The translations under genes were made by a program, and so were the position numbers. The notes beneath the pieces are model-generated. The model was not told where the DNA came from, made no database searches, and saw only the letters and a program-made list of their open reading frames with translations. 33,894 nucleotides of DNA, from contig CAYJKO010000008.1 in NCBI GenBank assembly GCA_964371145.1, positions 1 through 33,894 of the forward strand, written 5' to 3'. This DNA comes from CAUTNA01 sp964371145. GTDB lineage: Bacteria > Pseudomonadota > Alphaproteobacteria > Rs-D84. Shown piece by piece: positions 1-7,841 of the stretch. Numbering within the stretch: position 1 is the stretch's first letter; every line of letters starts with the position of its first letter.

Positions 1-40
1 ATATTTGCATGGTTTGTTAAATTAATATCCAAAGTCTGTT
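1..40 (-). repeat. 40-bp direct repeat, copy A (left edge)
   Basis: Bases 1-40 are identical to 1408-1447. Both lie in the same frame of the BspA-like gene and encode the QTLDINLTNHAN part of the Cys module. Because the window starts inside the copy, the repeat may be longer. Confidence 0.9.
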
Positions 41-1577
41 TACATACGTCATTTGTAGAATTATTTGTCCAACCGGTCGTGTTCGCGGGACACGCAACCG
101 AACAAGATGGCAATGTATCCAAACCGATTCCCGTTTTATACGGTGGATTTGGGAATTCACCCGCAACAGCAGAGCTGGCGGCTGTACCATTGATGGCTGC
201 GTCAGAATAACATGTAAATCCTGTATTGGTGAACATGGCTGTCCCTTCACCTGCATTTACTGTGTTAACCGTTGCGCCAGAATTATTGGTCCAAACATTC
301 GGTAATGAAATATTATTTAATGATGTCGAATTCGCAAACATATCGGTTGCGTCGGTCACATTGCCCCAGGTTGATGGTAATGTGATAGATGTCAAAGGGG
401 TTCCTGCGAACATAGTTTCCGCATCTGTAATGTTGCCCCAAGATGTTGGCAAATCAATCGAAGTCAAACCAGTTGAGGCGAACATTCCACCAGTATTTAT
501 AATGTTATCCCATGATGTTGGTAATGTTATAGATTCTAAAGACAATGCTCCTGCAAACATAAGCTCTGTTTTTGTTATATCTCCCCAAGATGTCGGCAAT
601 GCGTTTGTATCCGGATTTGGGTTCCCATAATATGTTACGGATGTTAAGTTTGGTGTATTTACGAACATCAAGGAAACGTCTGTAATATTTCCCCAATCTG
701 CCGGCAATGTTATAGATGTCAATCCGGAAGTATCAAAAGTAGAACCAAACATCCCCATGGCTGTATTTACCAAGCCCCAATCTGACGGAATTTTCATATT
801 GGTTAATGATTTTGTCTGGGCGAACATCCCGAAGACATCTTGGACATTACCCCATGATGTCGGAATAGAATTTACCGACGGCGTCGGATTGCCATGATAC
901 GATACAGATGTCAAAGATATCGCGTTTGCAAACATATTATCAACAGTTATGATCGAACCCCAATCGGCTGGCAATACGATCGATTTTAAAGATAATGTAT
1001 CTTGGAACATTTGGGAAACATTCGTAATCGTTCCCCATGAATCTGGCAATGTTATAGATACCAAAGATATGTCGTCATCAAACATTTTGCTGATGTCTGT
1101 TGCGCCATTCCATTCTTTTAATCCGTCTTTGAAACGATATTTTGTATTTGAATCTATGCCCGAATATGCGGATCCACTAAAGGCCAGGGCGACTTTCGTT
1201 GTATTATCGTACAATTCAAAAATATCAGAGAAACTTTTCTCTACATCAACACCCTTTTGCGGCCCCCATACCGTTTCTCCCGGATAAAACGCAATATCTA
1301 ATTCATCAAATGTGCACCCCGTAACGGTTGGTGCACCCCAAGATGCGTCACCATCATTTGCAGTTTGCGTTATTGTTCCTGTTTTACAATATCTGAATTC
1401 TTCTGGAATATTTGCATGGTTTGTTAAATTAATATCCAAAGTCTGTTGACATGCATCCCCAACCGTTGCATCCGACCAACCTGATGTCAATGTCGGGCAC
1501 GCAGCCGCAAAAGACGGCGTCGCAAGCAACGTACCAAATACAGCAAAATATGCGAAAAACCGCAATTTATTAAACAT
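1..1577 (-). CDS. BspA-like (DUF285-type) secreted repeat protein, 3' end outside window
   Basis: The minus-strand frame opened by the ATG at 1577 has no stop down to base 1, so at least 525 codons are seen and the C-terminus lies outside the window. Residues 1-26 form a signal peptide (basic start, hydrophobic core, Ala-rich cleavage site before a Cys). A Cys-containing module of about 60-80 residues follows (CP..T.GW, then QTLDINLTNHAN). After it come about eleven repeats of 22-35 residues built on MF...(S)LTSITLP.SWGNITD, the pattern of BspA/DUF285 surface proteins. Two repeats carry an inserted YYGNPNP-like segment. At the left edge the Cys module begins again (VCKQTLDINLTNHAN), so the protein is modular. 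A purine-rich ribosome site (AAGGAAAGGGAAG) and a good promoter precede it. Such proteins are usually exported adhesins; the target is unknown. The two plus-strand ORFs opposite it are shadows of the repeats. Confidence 0.85.
   Translation of the reverse strand, partial: MFNKLRFFAYFAVFGTLLATPSFAAACPTLTSGWSDATVGDACQQTLDINLTNHANIPEEFRYCKTGTITQTANDGDASWGAPTVTGCTFDELDIAFYPGETVWGPQKGVDVEKSFSDIFELYDNTTKVALAFSGSAYSGIDSNTKYRFKDGLKEWNGATDISKMFDDDISLVSITLPDSWGTITNVSQMFQDTLSLKSIVLPADWGSIITVDNMFANAISLTSVSYHGNPTPSVNSIPTSWGNVQDVFGMFAQTKSLTNMKIPSDWGLVNTAMGMFGSTFDTSGLTSITLPADWGNITDVSLMFVNTPNLTSVTYYGNPNPDTNALPTSWGDITKTELMFAGALSLESITLPTSWDNIINTGGMFASTGLTSIDLPTSWGNITDAETMFAGTPLTSITLPSTWGNVTDATDMFANSTSLNNISLPNVWTNNSGATVNTVNAGEGTAMFTNTGFTCYSDAAINGTAASSAVAGEFPNPPYKTGIGLDTLPSCSVACPANTTGWTNNSTNDVCKQTLDINLTNHAN
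1408..1447 (-). repeat. 40-bp direct repeat, copy B
   Basis: This is the second exact copy of bases 1-40. Identity stops at 1448 (G against T at 41), after which the copies diverge while keeping the Cys codon and the module pattern. The two copies bracket the whole MF/WGN repeat array. Confidence 0.9.
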
Positions 1578-1609
1578 AGTCTTCCCTTTCCTTGGATATA
1601 TATACATAA

Positions 1610-1639
1610 ATCATAGAAAAATAGGGGGCACGCGGTCAA
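1610..1639 (-). promoter_or_regulatory. Sigma70-type promoter of the BspA-like gene
   Basis: On the minus strand, TTGACC (1639-1634) and TATGAT (1615-1610) are separated by 18 bases. The predicted transcript has a leader of about 25-30 bases containing the strong purine-rich ribosome site. Confidence 0.6.
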
Positions 1640-1683
1640 GAATAAAAATGACTTTTGATATTTTTTATGTAATAATGTTTGCT

Positions 1684-2961
1684 ATGAACAATAAAATACC
1701 AATTTTAAGCGATGTACAAATGCGCGCTTTTCAAACAATAGAATCCGGACACGGCAATATGTTAATATTGGGTCAGGCCGGCACGGGGAAATCTACGTTC
1801 ATCAATTATTTAAAATCTTGTTCTTCGAAAAAAATTATAACCGCATGCCCAACGGCTGTATCAGCATTAAATATCGGAGGACAAACCATACATTCTTTGT
1901 TTCAAATTCAACCACGTGATTTTATTTTGCCCGAATTATTACGGTTAAAGGCGAAAACCAGAAATATTTTATTTTCTGCCCACCTGTTGATTTTGGATGA
2001 AATTTCTATGATAGCGCCCGATTTGCTGGACGCAATTGACATTTTATGTAGACAAGCACGCAAAAACAATGCGCCATTCGGCGGATTGCAAGTTCTGGCA
2101 ATCGGTGATTTATTTCAATTACCACCTGTTATTACGGATTCAGCCAAAATTTATTACAAAGAAAATTATGATTTTGAAAACGCGTATTTCTTTGACAGTT
2201 TTGTATATAAACGCAGCAACTTTGAAATTGCGAACTTTGATTTGGTATATCGTCAATCTGACGTCGAATTATTGGAAAATTTAACCCGCCTGCGTAATAA
2301 CGATACGTCCGCGCTGTCGTTTTTCAATGAATGCAGAATAAATGACGACGAAAAAAGAAATAACGCGGTTTTAATTACACCTTTCCGTGCGGTCGCAGAC
2401 AGAATTAATGCGCAAAGATTGGCAGAAATCGGTGCGCCAGAAATAGCGTACAAAGGTGTCATTACCGGAAATTTCGCAGAAAAAGACGTTCCCGCCCCGC
2501 AAAGTTTAATATTGAAACAGGGTGCATTGGTCGTATTTGTTAAAAATTCAGATAAATGGCATAACGGCTCAATTGGCATAGTAAAAGAATTAACCGCAAC
2601 CCATATTATGGTACAAATTCTGGGCGAAGATGAACAGTTGGTAAAGGTAAAGCCTGAAAAATGGGAAAAAATTGAATATTCATATGATGAAAATGGTCGC
2701 GTTACTGAAAACGAAGTGGGATCATACCGTCAATTTCCGTTAAATCTGGGATACGCAATGACCATTCATAAAGCGCAAGGCAAGACTTTGTCCGCCGTTA
2801 AAATAGACATTTCGCGTGGGGCATTTGCGCACGGACAAACATATGTTGCATTATCACGGACTCGTCGCGCAACGGATATGCATATATCGGCACCATTAAA
2901 AAATTCAGACATTATTTTTGACGATAGAATTTTGGAATTTATCACCCAATCAAACGATTAA
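1684..2961 (+). CDS. PIF1-family ATP-dependent DNA helicase
   Basis: This is a superfamily 1B helicase of about 425 residues, likely acting on DNA forks, R-loops or structured DNA. It shows Walker A GQAGTGKST near the N-terminus, Walker B LILDEIS, motif III GDLFQLPPV, then the C-terminal motifs GYAMTIHKAQGKTL and QTYVALSRTR typical of the PIF1/RecD2-like UvrD_C_2 fold. An in-frame ATG at 1648 would add twelve residues of no recognisable value, so the ATG at 1684 is preferred, although neither has a clear Shine-Dalgarno sequence. The gene is the N-terminal-extension-free bacterial form and seems monocistronic. Its last 12 bases overlap the end of the convergent acetyltransferase gene. Confidence 0.88.
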   Translation: MNNKIPILSDVQMRAFQTIESGHGNMLILGQAGTGKSTFINYLKSCSSKKIITACPTAVSALNIGGQTIHSLFQIQPRDFILPELLRLKAKTRNILFSAHLLILDEISMIAPDLLDAIDILCRQARKNNAPFGGLQVLAIGDLFQLPPVITDSAKIYYKENYDFENAYFFDSFVYKRSNFEIANFDLVYRQSDVELLENLTRLRNNDTSALSFFNECRINDDEKRNNAVLITPFRAVADRINAQRLAEIGAPEIAYKGVITGNFAEKDVPAPQSLILKQGALVVFVKNSDKWHNGSIGIVKELTATHIMVQILGEDEQLVKVKPEKWEKIEYSYDENGRVTENEVGSYRQFPLNLGYAMTIHKAQGKTLSAVKIDISRGAFAHGQTYVALSRTRRATDMHISAPLKNSDIIFDDRILEFITQSND

Positions 2962-3342
2962 ATTTTTTTCCATTAAAATGGCATCCACGCCGTCGTAATA
3001 TTTGGGACGGATGCCAATTTTTACAAATCCCAATTTTTCATATAATTTAATTGCAGGCGTGTTGTTTTCGGCGACTTCTAAAAATATTTTACGACCCGAT
3101 TTTTTTAATATTTCACCCGTTGCGATTTCCATCAAAGCAATCGCAGTACCGGTTTTTCTGATTTCGGGATTTACGCCAATTGTTATGATTTCGGCTTCGT
3201 CCAATATTTGACGCCACACGATGAACGCATTGTCGGATGCGATTATTTCACAACCTGATTTTTTCAAATCCATAAAATCATCCGCAGTCCACGGTTTGTG
3301 TGGAAAACAAATTGAATGTAATTCGGTTAATCTTTGCAACAT
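2950..3342 (-). CDS. rimI: RimI-like GNAT N-acetyltransferase
   Basis: This is a 130-residue GNAT enzyme. The acetyl-CoA loop is seen in IGVNPEIRKTGTAIALM (R-x-x-G-x-A) and the C-terminal fold element in NTPAIKLYEKLGF. The length and position directly after tsaB match the widespread tsaB-rimI pairing; RimI acetylates the N-terminal alanine of ribosomal protein S18. Its start overlaps the end of tsaB by 16 bases, so translation is probably coupled. It ends with TGA, which helps show that TGA is a stop here. The specific substrate is inferred from context, since GNAT proteins are hard to separate by sequence alone. Confidence 0.8.
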   Translation of the reverse strand: MLQRLTELHSICFPHKPWTADDFMDLKKSGCEIIASDNAFIVWRQILDEAEIITIGVNPEIRKTGTAIALMEIATGEILKKSGRKIFLEVAENNTPAIKLYEKLGFVKIGIRPKYYDGVDAILMEKNLIV

Positions 3343-3875
3343 TTTTGAATCTCGGCGTAACTTGGGCGTAAATACATCGGTACAGCAGGGGTCAAGGGGT
3401 GTTTTAATCTTGTCGCAACTATATCTTTTGCATATGATAAATCAAACGGTTTATGACCAACGGTGCGTGCGTATTTCATTTGAAATGTTTCAATTTGTTC
3501 TATTTCCATAGTGCCTGGTTCCATATCAATCGCGCCAACAAATAAATCGGGGCGGCCGGAATCAATTGCTACAAACGCGTCCGGATATTGCGCCAGATAT
3601 AAATCAAATGCAGATATTCCAACAACGGGAATATTTAACCCCAATCCCAATCCTTTTGCATATGCCATTCCCAAACGAATACCTGTAAAGCTGCCCGGGC
3701 CGGTTACAACACCGATTGCGGTTAAATCTGACCATTTGACATTATTATCCGCCAAGAATTTTTCTGCCATTTTGGCAATATCCAAAGATTGTTTTTCAGA
3801 CGGGGATTTTAATACCACGTCACCCAAAGCAAATTCCAAAAATCCCGACAAAGATGCATTAATTGTGAATATCAT
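3327..3875 (-). CDS. tsaB: tRNA threonylcarbamoyladenosine (t6A37) biosynthesis protein TsaB
   Basis: TsaB is the partner of TsaD in making the t6A37 modification of ANN-decoding tRNAs. The diagnostic segment GVVTGPGSFTGIRLGMAYAKGL is at about residues 56-77, and the C-terminal P.YLRPSYAE motif is present. At 182 residues it is shorter than the about 230 of the E. coli protein, mainly in the C-terminal half, as in many small-genome bacteria. The ATG at 3875 lies one base after the stop of the lon-like gene. Its ribosome site (AGGA) is formed by the last two sense codons (Ala-Gly) of that gene, so the two are transcribed and probably translated together. Confidence 0.88.
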   Translation of the reverse strand: MIFTINASLSGFLEFALGDVVLKSPSEKQSLDIAKMAEKFLADNNVKWSDLTAIGVVTGPGSFTGIRLGMAYAKGLGLGLNIPVVGISAFDLYLAQYPDAFVAIDSGRPDLFVGAIDMEPGTMEIEQIETFQMKYARTVGHKPFDLSYAKDIVATRLKHPLTPAVPMYLRPSYAEIQKCCKD

Positions 3876-3876
3876 T

Positions 3877-5640
3877 TTATCCTGCGGTCTGCGTTCCGAA
3901 ACCTATTTTTTTAGACAATCCAATAGATTTACGATAAGACAATAATTCGTCTATTTTTTCATTTGTAAATTCTGTTTTTACGTCCATCCCATCGTTTTCC
4001 AACAAAGTTCTGCGCAACATAGCGGTAATTTCGCGTTGTAATTCACGCACCCCCGCCTCGGACGTATAATTGCGGATAATATGGCGTAAAGAATTATCGG
4101 TAATAATAATATTTTCCATATCCCAACCGGTATCACGCGCGCTGCGTTTTAATAAATGATTACGGGCAATTGCCAATTTTTCATCCTCGCGGTATCCCGG
4201 CACTTCTATGATTTCCATTCTGTCTTTCAAAGCAGGGGACATATCCAAAGAATTAGACGTTGCGATAAACAATACATTTGATAAATCAAAATCAACTTCC
4301 AAATAATGATCGCGGAAAGTTTTGTTTTGTTCTGGATCTAATATTTCCAACAATGCAGATTCAGGGTCACCACGATGGTCGCGTCCCATTTTATCAATTT
4401 CGTCCAATACGATAATCGGATTATTTGCCTTTGCACGTTTTAATGCGTCCATAATACGCCCAGGTTGGGACGCTATATAAGTTTTTCTGTGGCCACGGAA
4501 ATGGGATTCGTCAGATATACCACCCAATGATATTCTGTGATATTTACGCCCCAATGCGGCCGCAATAGATTTTCCCAATGACGTTTTACCAACACCCGGC
4601 GCGCCCATAAAGCATAAAATAGTGCCTGAATTTTTACCGGTTTTTTTCATAACGGCAATATGTTCCAAAATACGCATTTTAACCGCGTCCATTCCGGAAT
4701 GTTCAGAATCTAAAATTTCACGCGCGACAGATAAATCTATATTGCTTTTATCGGATTTATACCACGGCATAGCCAACAATTCATCCAAATATGCTTTTAA
4801 TAAACCGCCTTCATTAGACATCGGATTCAAAGATTTCATTCTTTTCCAATCGGCGATTGCTTTTTCTTTTACGTCATTTGGCATTTTGGAATCTGCGATT
4901 TTTTTACGAACGATTTCCACATCCATATCTTCGGCGTCATCACCCATTTCTCGTTGAATTGCACGCATTTTTTCTTGTAATATCGCGTCTCTGCGTCCGC
5001 CTTCTAATTGGGCGTGAACACGACGATTAATGGAAGCCTCGATCTTTGCGGTTTCCATATATAAACTCATCTGTTCCAACAATCGCAATAATTTTTGTTC
5101 CCACGTGTTTTCAGATAATATAGATACGGCAACTTCTGTGTCGACATCAAACATCTGGACAATCGCATCAATAAACGCCGGCAAAGGATAATTTTGCATA
5201 ACATTGCGCAATTTTTCTATTTTTAATTTACGTGGTGGTGCCAATTCATCTGCCATTGCAAATATTTTATCACGCAAAACTGTAATTTTATCACCGGCCG
5301 CTTCATCCAACATAACAATTGGCACAACCGCGCCTGTAAACACACCAGATTCAACCGTGACATCTGAAATATCGACCACTGTTTGGGTTTTTACAATACA
5401 ATGCAATGCGCCATCTGGCATGCGCAATAATTGTGCAATATCACCCAATGTGCCGATTTTGAAAATGTCTTTGTCAGACAGTGGGTAATTCCAAGTATGT
5501 TGAGCCGTTAAAACGATTTTTTGATTTGCCGCCGCTGCCTTTTCAATACATGAAACAGACAAAGGATTGTCAATGTATACGGGTATTGTTAAACCCGGAT
5601 GAACCGTCAAATCACGAAGAGGTAAAATATATTCTTTCAT
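3877..5640 (-). CDS. lon: Lon-like AAA+ protein lacking the C-terminal peptidase domain
   Basis: The 587 residues match Lon through its N-terminal substrate-binding domain (about 1-200), the coiled-coil linker with the EKMRAIQREMGD motif, and the AAA+ module: Walker A GAPGVGKTS (about 345), Walker B IIVLDEIDKM (about 410), and the sensor/arginine region SEAGVRELQREI (about 530). Usual Lon is about 780-800 residues. Here the stop comes after IGFGTQTAG, where the Ser-Lys peptidase domain normally begins (TGLAWT in relatives). The next base starts tsaB, so no peptidase sequence is hidden in another frame. Known Lon degrades misfolded proteins using ATP; this form could only unfold, bind DNA or act as a chaperone, unless a separate peptidase completes it. 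The ATPase motifs look intact, which argues against a decayed gene. The start has no ribosome site and lies 9 bases after a -10 box. Confidence 0.85.
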   Translation of the reverse strand: MKEYILPLRDLTVHPGLTIPVYIDNPLSVSCIEKAAAANQKIVLTAQHTWNYPLSDKDIFKIGTLGDIAQLLRMPDGALHCIVKTQTVVDISDVTVESGVFTGAVVPIVMLDEAAGDKITVLRDKIFAMADELAPPRKLKIEKLRNVMQNYPLPAFIDAIVQMFDVDTEVAVSILSENTWEQKLLRLLEQMSLYMETAKIEASINRRVHAQLEGGRRDAILQEKMRAIQREMGDDAEDMDVEIVRKKIADSKMPNDVKEKAIADWKRMKSLNPMSNEGGLLKAYLDELLAMPWYKSDKSNIDLSVAREILDSEHSGMDAVKMRILEHIAVMKKTGKNSGTILCFMGAPGVGKTSLGKSIAAALGRKYHRISLGGISDESHFRGHRKTYIASQPGRIMDALKRAKANNPIIVLDEIDKMGRDHRGDPESALLEILDPEQNKTFRDHYLEVDFDLSNVLFIATSNSLDMSPALKDRMEIIEVPGYREDEKLAIARNHLLKRSARDTGWDMENIIITDNSLRHIIRNYTSEAGVRELQREITAMLRRTLLENDGMDVKTEFTNEKIDELLSYRKSIGLSKKIGFGTQTAG

Positions 5641-5649
5641 AGTGATATT

Positions 5650-5677
5650 AATATAATCATATTTTAAAAAAATTCAA
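5650..5677 (-). promoter_or_regulatory. Promoter of the lon-tsaB-rimI unit (near-leaderless)
   Basis: On the minus strand, TTGAAT (5677-5672) and TATATT (5655-5650) are 16 bases apart. Only 9 bases separate the -10 box from the ATG, so the leader would be about 0-3 bases. Confidence 0.5.
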
Positions 5678-5684
5678 GAATAAT

Positions 5685-5716
5685 AAAATAAAAAAAAATC
5701 CTGCGGATGCAGGATT
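5685..5716 (-). terminator. Rho-independent terminator after the small membrane protein gene
   Basis: An 8-bp stem AATCCTGC/GCAGGATT with a 4-base loop (5697-5716) is followed on the minus strand by a long run of T (A-rich 5685-5698 on the plus strand). Confidence 0.8.
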
Positions 5717-5722
5717 CTTTAA

Positions 5723-5956
5723 TTAACGACGGCCGCGACCGTGTCCGCCAAAATTATTAAATTTTTGGCCGCCAGATTTTTTCATAACATAACGTGCAGA
5801 CATCAAAACCAACCATTCAACTGACAATCCAGCCAAGAAATATACGGCTTTGTCCATTGGCATTTGTGTTAAAACATAAATCAATTGACCAACAAAAGAA
5901 ATATACAGCGCTGCAAAAGTCGCGTTAAAAAATATTTTTTTTACTTTACTTAACAT
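5723..5956 (-). CDS. Small two-helix membrane protein with Gly/Arg-rich tail
   Basis: The product is about 77 residues and not a family I recognise. It has a short basic N-terminus, two hydrophobic segments (about residues 10-30 and 38-58), and a polar tail ending GGHGRGRR, which would be cytoplasmic under the positive-inside rule. Two in-frame ATGs are possible, at 5962 and 5956. The AAAAGG ribosome site is 3 bases from the first and 9 from the second, so the second is preferred. The gene lies downstream of the tmRNA on the same strand and ends just before a strong terminator. Function is unknown. Confidence 0.6.
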   Translation of the reverse strand: MLSKVKKIFFNATFAALYISFVGQLIYVLTQMPMDKAVYFLAGLSVEWLVLMSARYVMKKSGGQKFNNFGGHGRGRR

Positions 5957-6006
5957 TATCATTTACCTTTTTTCATTTTTTTCTATTTACTATTATTTAA
6001 TGTATT

Positions 6007-6044
6007 TAATAAAAACCCTGTGTTTGTTGTGACAGGTACACAGG
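6007..6044 (-). terminator. Terminator-like hairpin at the 3' end of the tmRNA
   Basis: On the minus strand CCTGTGT (6044-6038) pairs with ACACAGG (6023-6017), followed by GTTTTTATT. It could also be a helix of the coding piece. Confidence 0.5.
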
Positions 6045-6338
6045 AACCCCGCAAAAGCTTAAATGAACACGAGCCAACAATTGCCGGCGGTGTTCGGTGC
6101 TATATTAAGCAGCCATTGCAAAGCGAACGTTGTCGTTCGCAGCGATAGTTTCGCCATTCAGTTTTTATTTAGTTTTTAACGACACCACGTCGGATTCAAT
6201 CAATTTGCCTTTTATCGCCTGTCGAATCTATGTCAGCCCCGCAGATAATAAAATTAAAATTGGTGGAGCTGTGGGGTACCGCCCCCCAGTCCAAAACGAC
6301 TATTCCGCAACGAGTTCAGAATCATCACTGTTACCAGC
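6016..6338 (-). ncRNA. ssrA: Two-piece (circularly permuted) tmRNA
   Basis: The minus strand carries first the acceptor piece (about 6338-6261, ending in AGCTCCACCA) and then, after a 20-base A/T-rich spacer (6260-6241), the coding piece starting GGGGCTGACA at 6240, followed by the tmRNA-like GATTCGACAGG. The two ends pair as a tRNA-like acceptor stem: GGGGCTG with CAGCTCC, 7 bp with one G-U. The tag frame at 6143-6105 reads AANDNVRFAMAA then TAA; the AANDN start matches the alphaproteobacterial tag of Caulobacter. Permutation, with removal of the spacer to give two RNAs, is known in Alphaproteobacteria. The T-arm stem TGGGG/CCCCA encloses GGCGGTA rather than the usual TTCGANT loop. The role is ribosome rescue together with SmpB. 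The exact processed ends are estimates. Confidence 0.9.
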
Positions 6339-6344
6339 GAGATA

Positions 6345-6374
6345 ATTATAATCATATATTACTTGAAATTGCAA
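6345..6374 (-). promoter_or_regulatory. tmRNA promoter
   Basis: On the minus strand, TTGCAA (6374-6369) and TATAAT (6350-6345) are 18 bases apart. It is divergent from, and interleaved with, the obgE promoter. Confidence 0.7.
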
Positions 6375-6390
6375 GTTTTTAAGTTATAAT
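6363..6390 (+). promoter_or_regulatory. obgE promoter giving a leaderless transcript
   Basis: TTGAAA (6363-6368), a 16-base spacer and TATAAT (6385-6390) end only 6 bases before the obgE ATG. The expected start of transcription is the A of that ATG. No ribosome site is present. Confidence 0.65.
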
Positions 6391-6396
6391 GACCGT

Positions 6397-7419
6397 ATGA
6401 AATTTCTAGACAGAGCAAAAATCTTTATAAAAGCAGGCAAAGGCGGCAATGGTTCCGCCAGTTTTCGCCGTGAAAAATACATTGAATATGGTGGCCCCAA
6501 TGGTGGCGACGGTGGACGTGGCGGGGATATAATTTTCCGTGCGGCTGACAATGTGAATACATTAATCGATTATCGTTTTCAAACGAAATTCTTGGCACAA
6601 AATGGCGGGGATGGCATGGGAAAGATGAGAACGGGCGCGTCCGGCGACACTATGGTATTGGTTGTGCCAACGGGAACCGTTATATTATCAGAAAACGAAG
6701 AAATCGAATTCGCAGATTTAAATGAAAACGGTATGGAATACCGCGCAGCACGTGGCGGGAACGGCGGATGGGGCAATTTGCATTTCAAAAGTTCGACCAA
6801 CCGCGCACCGAAACAGGCGAATGACGGATTGCCGGGGGATGAAAGAACGGTTGTTTTGCAATTAAAATTAATCGCGGACATCGGATTGGTCGGATTTCCG
6901 AATGCGGGAAAATCTACATTGTTGGCGTCTGTGACGGCGGCTCGTCCGAAAATTGCGAATTACGCTTTTACAACTTTGAACCCTCAATTGGGTGTTATGT
7001 ACGCCCACGACCGTGAATTTGTTTTGGTCGATTTGCCGGGCTTAATCGAAGGCGCTCACGAAGGTGTGGGATTGGGCGATAAATTTTTGGGACATGCCGA
7101 ACGCACAAAAATGATTTTACACTTAATTGACGGTACAGAAGAAGATTGGATCGAAAGATATCGTGCAATTCGCCATGAAATGGACTCATACGGTGGCGGA
7201 TTATTGGATAAACCAGAAATTATCGTTATAAATAAAATTGACGCCGTCGACGAAGATGAATTCAAAACAAAAATGGACGCATTTAAAAAGTCTTTTGGTA
7301 AAAAGAAGCCTGAAATTATGGCTATATCTGCGGCAGGTCGTTTGAACATAGAAGAATTAATTGGGAATATAGAGAGAGAATTTTTAAATATAACCCAACA
7401 GGACGATACAAATGAGTAA
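6397..7419 (+). CDS. obgE: Obg family GTPase ObgE/CgtA
   Basis: The 340-residue protein has the glycine-rich Obg fold (residues 1-158, with GGPNGGDGGRGGD and ARGGNGGWGN), then the GTPase domain: G1 GFPNAGKST, G2 in the YAFTTLNP segment, G3 DLPGLIEGA, G4 NKID, and a G5-like SAA. It ends soon after the G domain, lacking the long acidic tail of E. coli Obg, as in many Alphaproteobacteria. Obg acts in 50S ribosome assembly and in the stringent response. The promoter spacing suggests the start codon is at or next to the 5' end of the mRNA. The gene overlaps the next by 8 bases, so at least the 135-residue protein is in the same operon. Confidence 0.93.
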   Translation: MKFLDRAKIFIKAGKGGNGSASFRREKYIEYGGPNGGDGGRGGDIIFRAADNVNTLIDYRFQTKFLAQNGGDGMGKMRTGASGDTMVLVVPTGTVILSENEEIEFADLNENGMEYRAARGGNGGWGNLHFKSSTNRAPKQANDGLPGDERTVVLQLKLIADIGLVGFPNAGKSTLLASVTAARPKIANYAFTTLNPQLGVMYAHDREFVLVDLPGLIEGAHEGVGLGDKFLGHAERTKMILHLIDGTEEDWIERYRAIRHEMDSYGGGLLDKPEIIVINKIDAVDEDEFKTKMDAFKKSFGKKKPEIMAISAAGRLNIEELIGNIEREFLNITQQDDTNE

Positions 7420-7819
7420 TGATTTTTTCGATAACCAAAAATTAAGAAAAAAAGCTGGCACAGAATATTTTAACCGTTTGGAAAATCGCAAAGAAATTGC
7501 AAAAAATATCCCCGATATCAATCTGGATGACACGGTTGTGGTACGTGATTACGATATCTTTTATTCTGTAGGCGAACCTATAAATATAAACAATAACACT
7601 CCATATAAAAACTATGCTTTTGACATGGTAAAATACTTTCACGGACATTCGTTAATAAAAGACGGTGACGCGTTCATAGAAGATAAAAAAGTCATATTGG
7701 CTTTTTCAAATGACAATAATTCTGCCTTTATCGGTGTTGGAGATAATTTATTACAGGTACGCCGTGACATAATGTTGCGCATAATCGCCAAACGTATGGT
7801 AAAAGGCCGCGGTAAATAA
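7412..7819 (+). CDS. Unknown protein, 135 aa, coupled to obgE
   Basis: I do not recognise this family. The protein is soluble, with no signal peptide or membrane segment. It is charged at both ends, with a Lys/Arg-rich C-terminus (RRDIMLRIIAKRMVKGRGK). It starts inside the last codons of obgE (8-base overlap) behind an AGGA ribosome site, so it is made with ObgE. Two further unknown genes follow on the same strand after short gaps. The C-terminal layout (a hydrophobic strand, Asp, then a helix with Leu and Lys/Arg) is loosely like that of the next two products, but the similarity is too weak to claim homology. Confidence 0.7.
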   Translation: MSNDFFDNQKLRKKAGTEYFNRLENRKEIAKNIPDINLDDTVVVRDYDIFYSVGEPININNNTPYKNYAFDMVKYFHGHSLIKDGDAFIEDKKVILAFSNDNNSAFIGVGDNLLQVRRDIMLRIIAKRMVKGRGK

Positions 7820-7841
7820 GAAAATAAAGCAGGGCTATAAA

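Noticed and set aside
226..1287. Two plus-strand ORFs (226-630 and 949-1287) with repeated sequence
   Set aside because: They are antisense shadows of the BspA-like repeats. The minus frame is open for 525 codons with a signal peptide, promoter and ribosome site; the plus frames have none of these.
3877..3960. A frameshift hiding the Lon peptidase domain
   Set aside because: The roughly 600 bases needed are occupied by a complete tsaB with all its motifs, so the domain is truly absent at this locus.
6130..6345. Plus-strand 71-codon ORF in the gap before obgE
   Set aside because: It lies wholly within the tmRNA gene on the other strand, whose pairing and tag codons explain the sequence.
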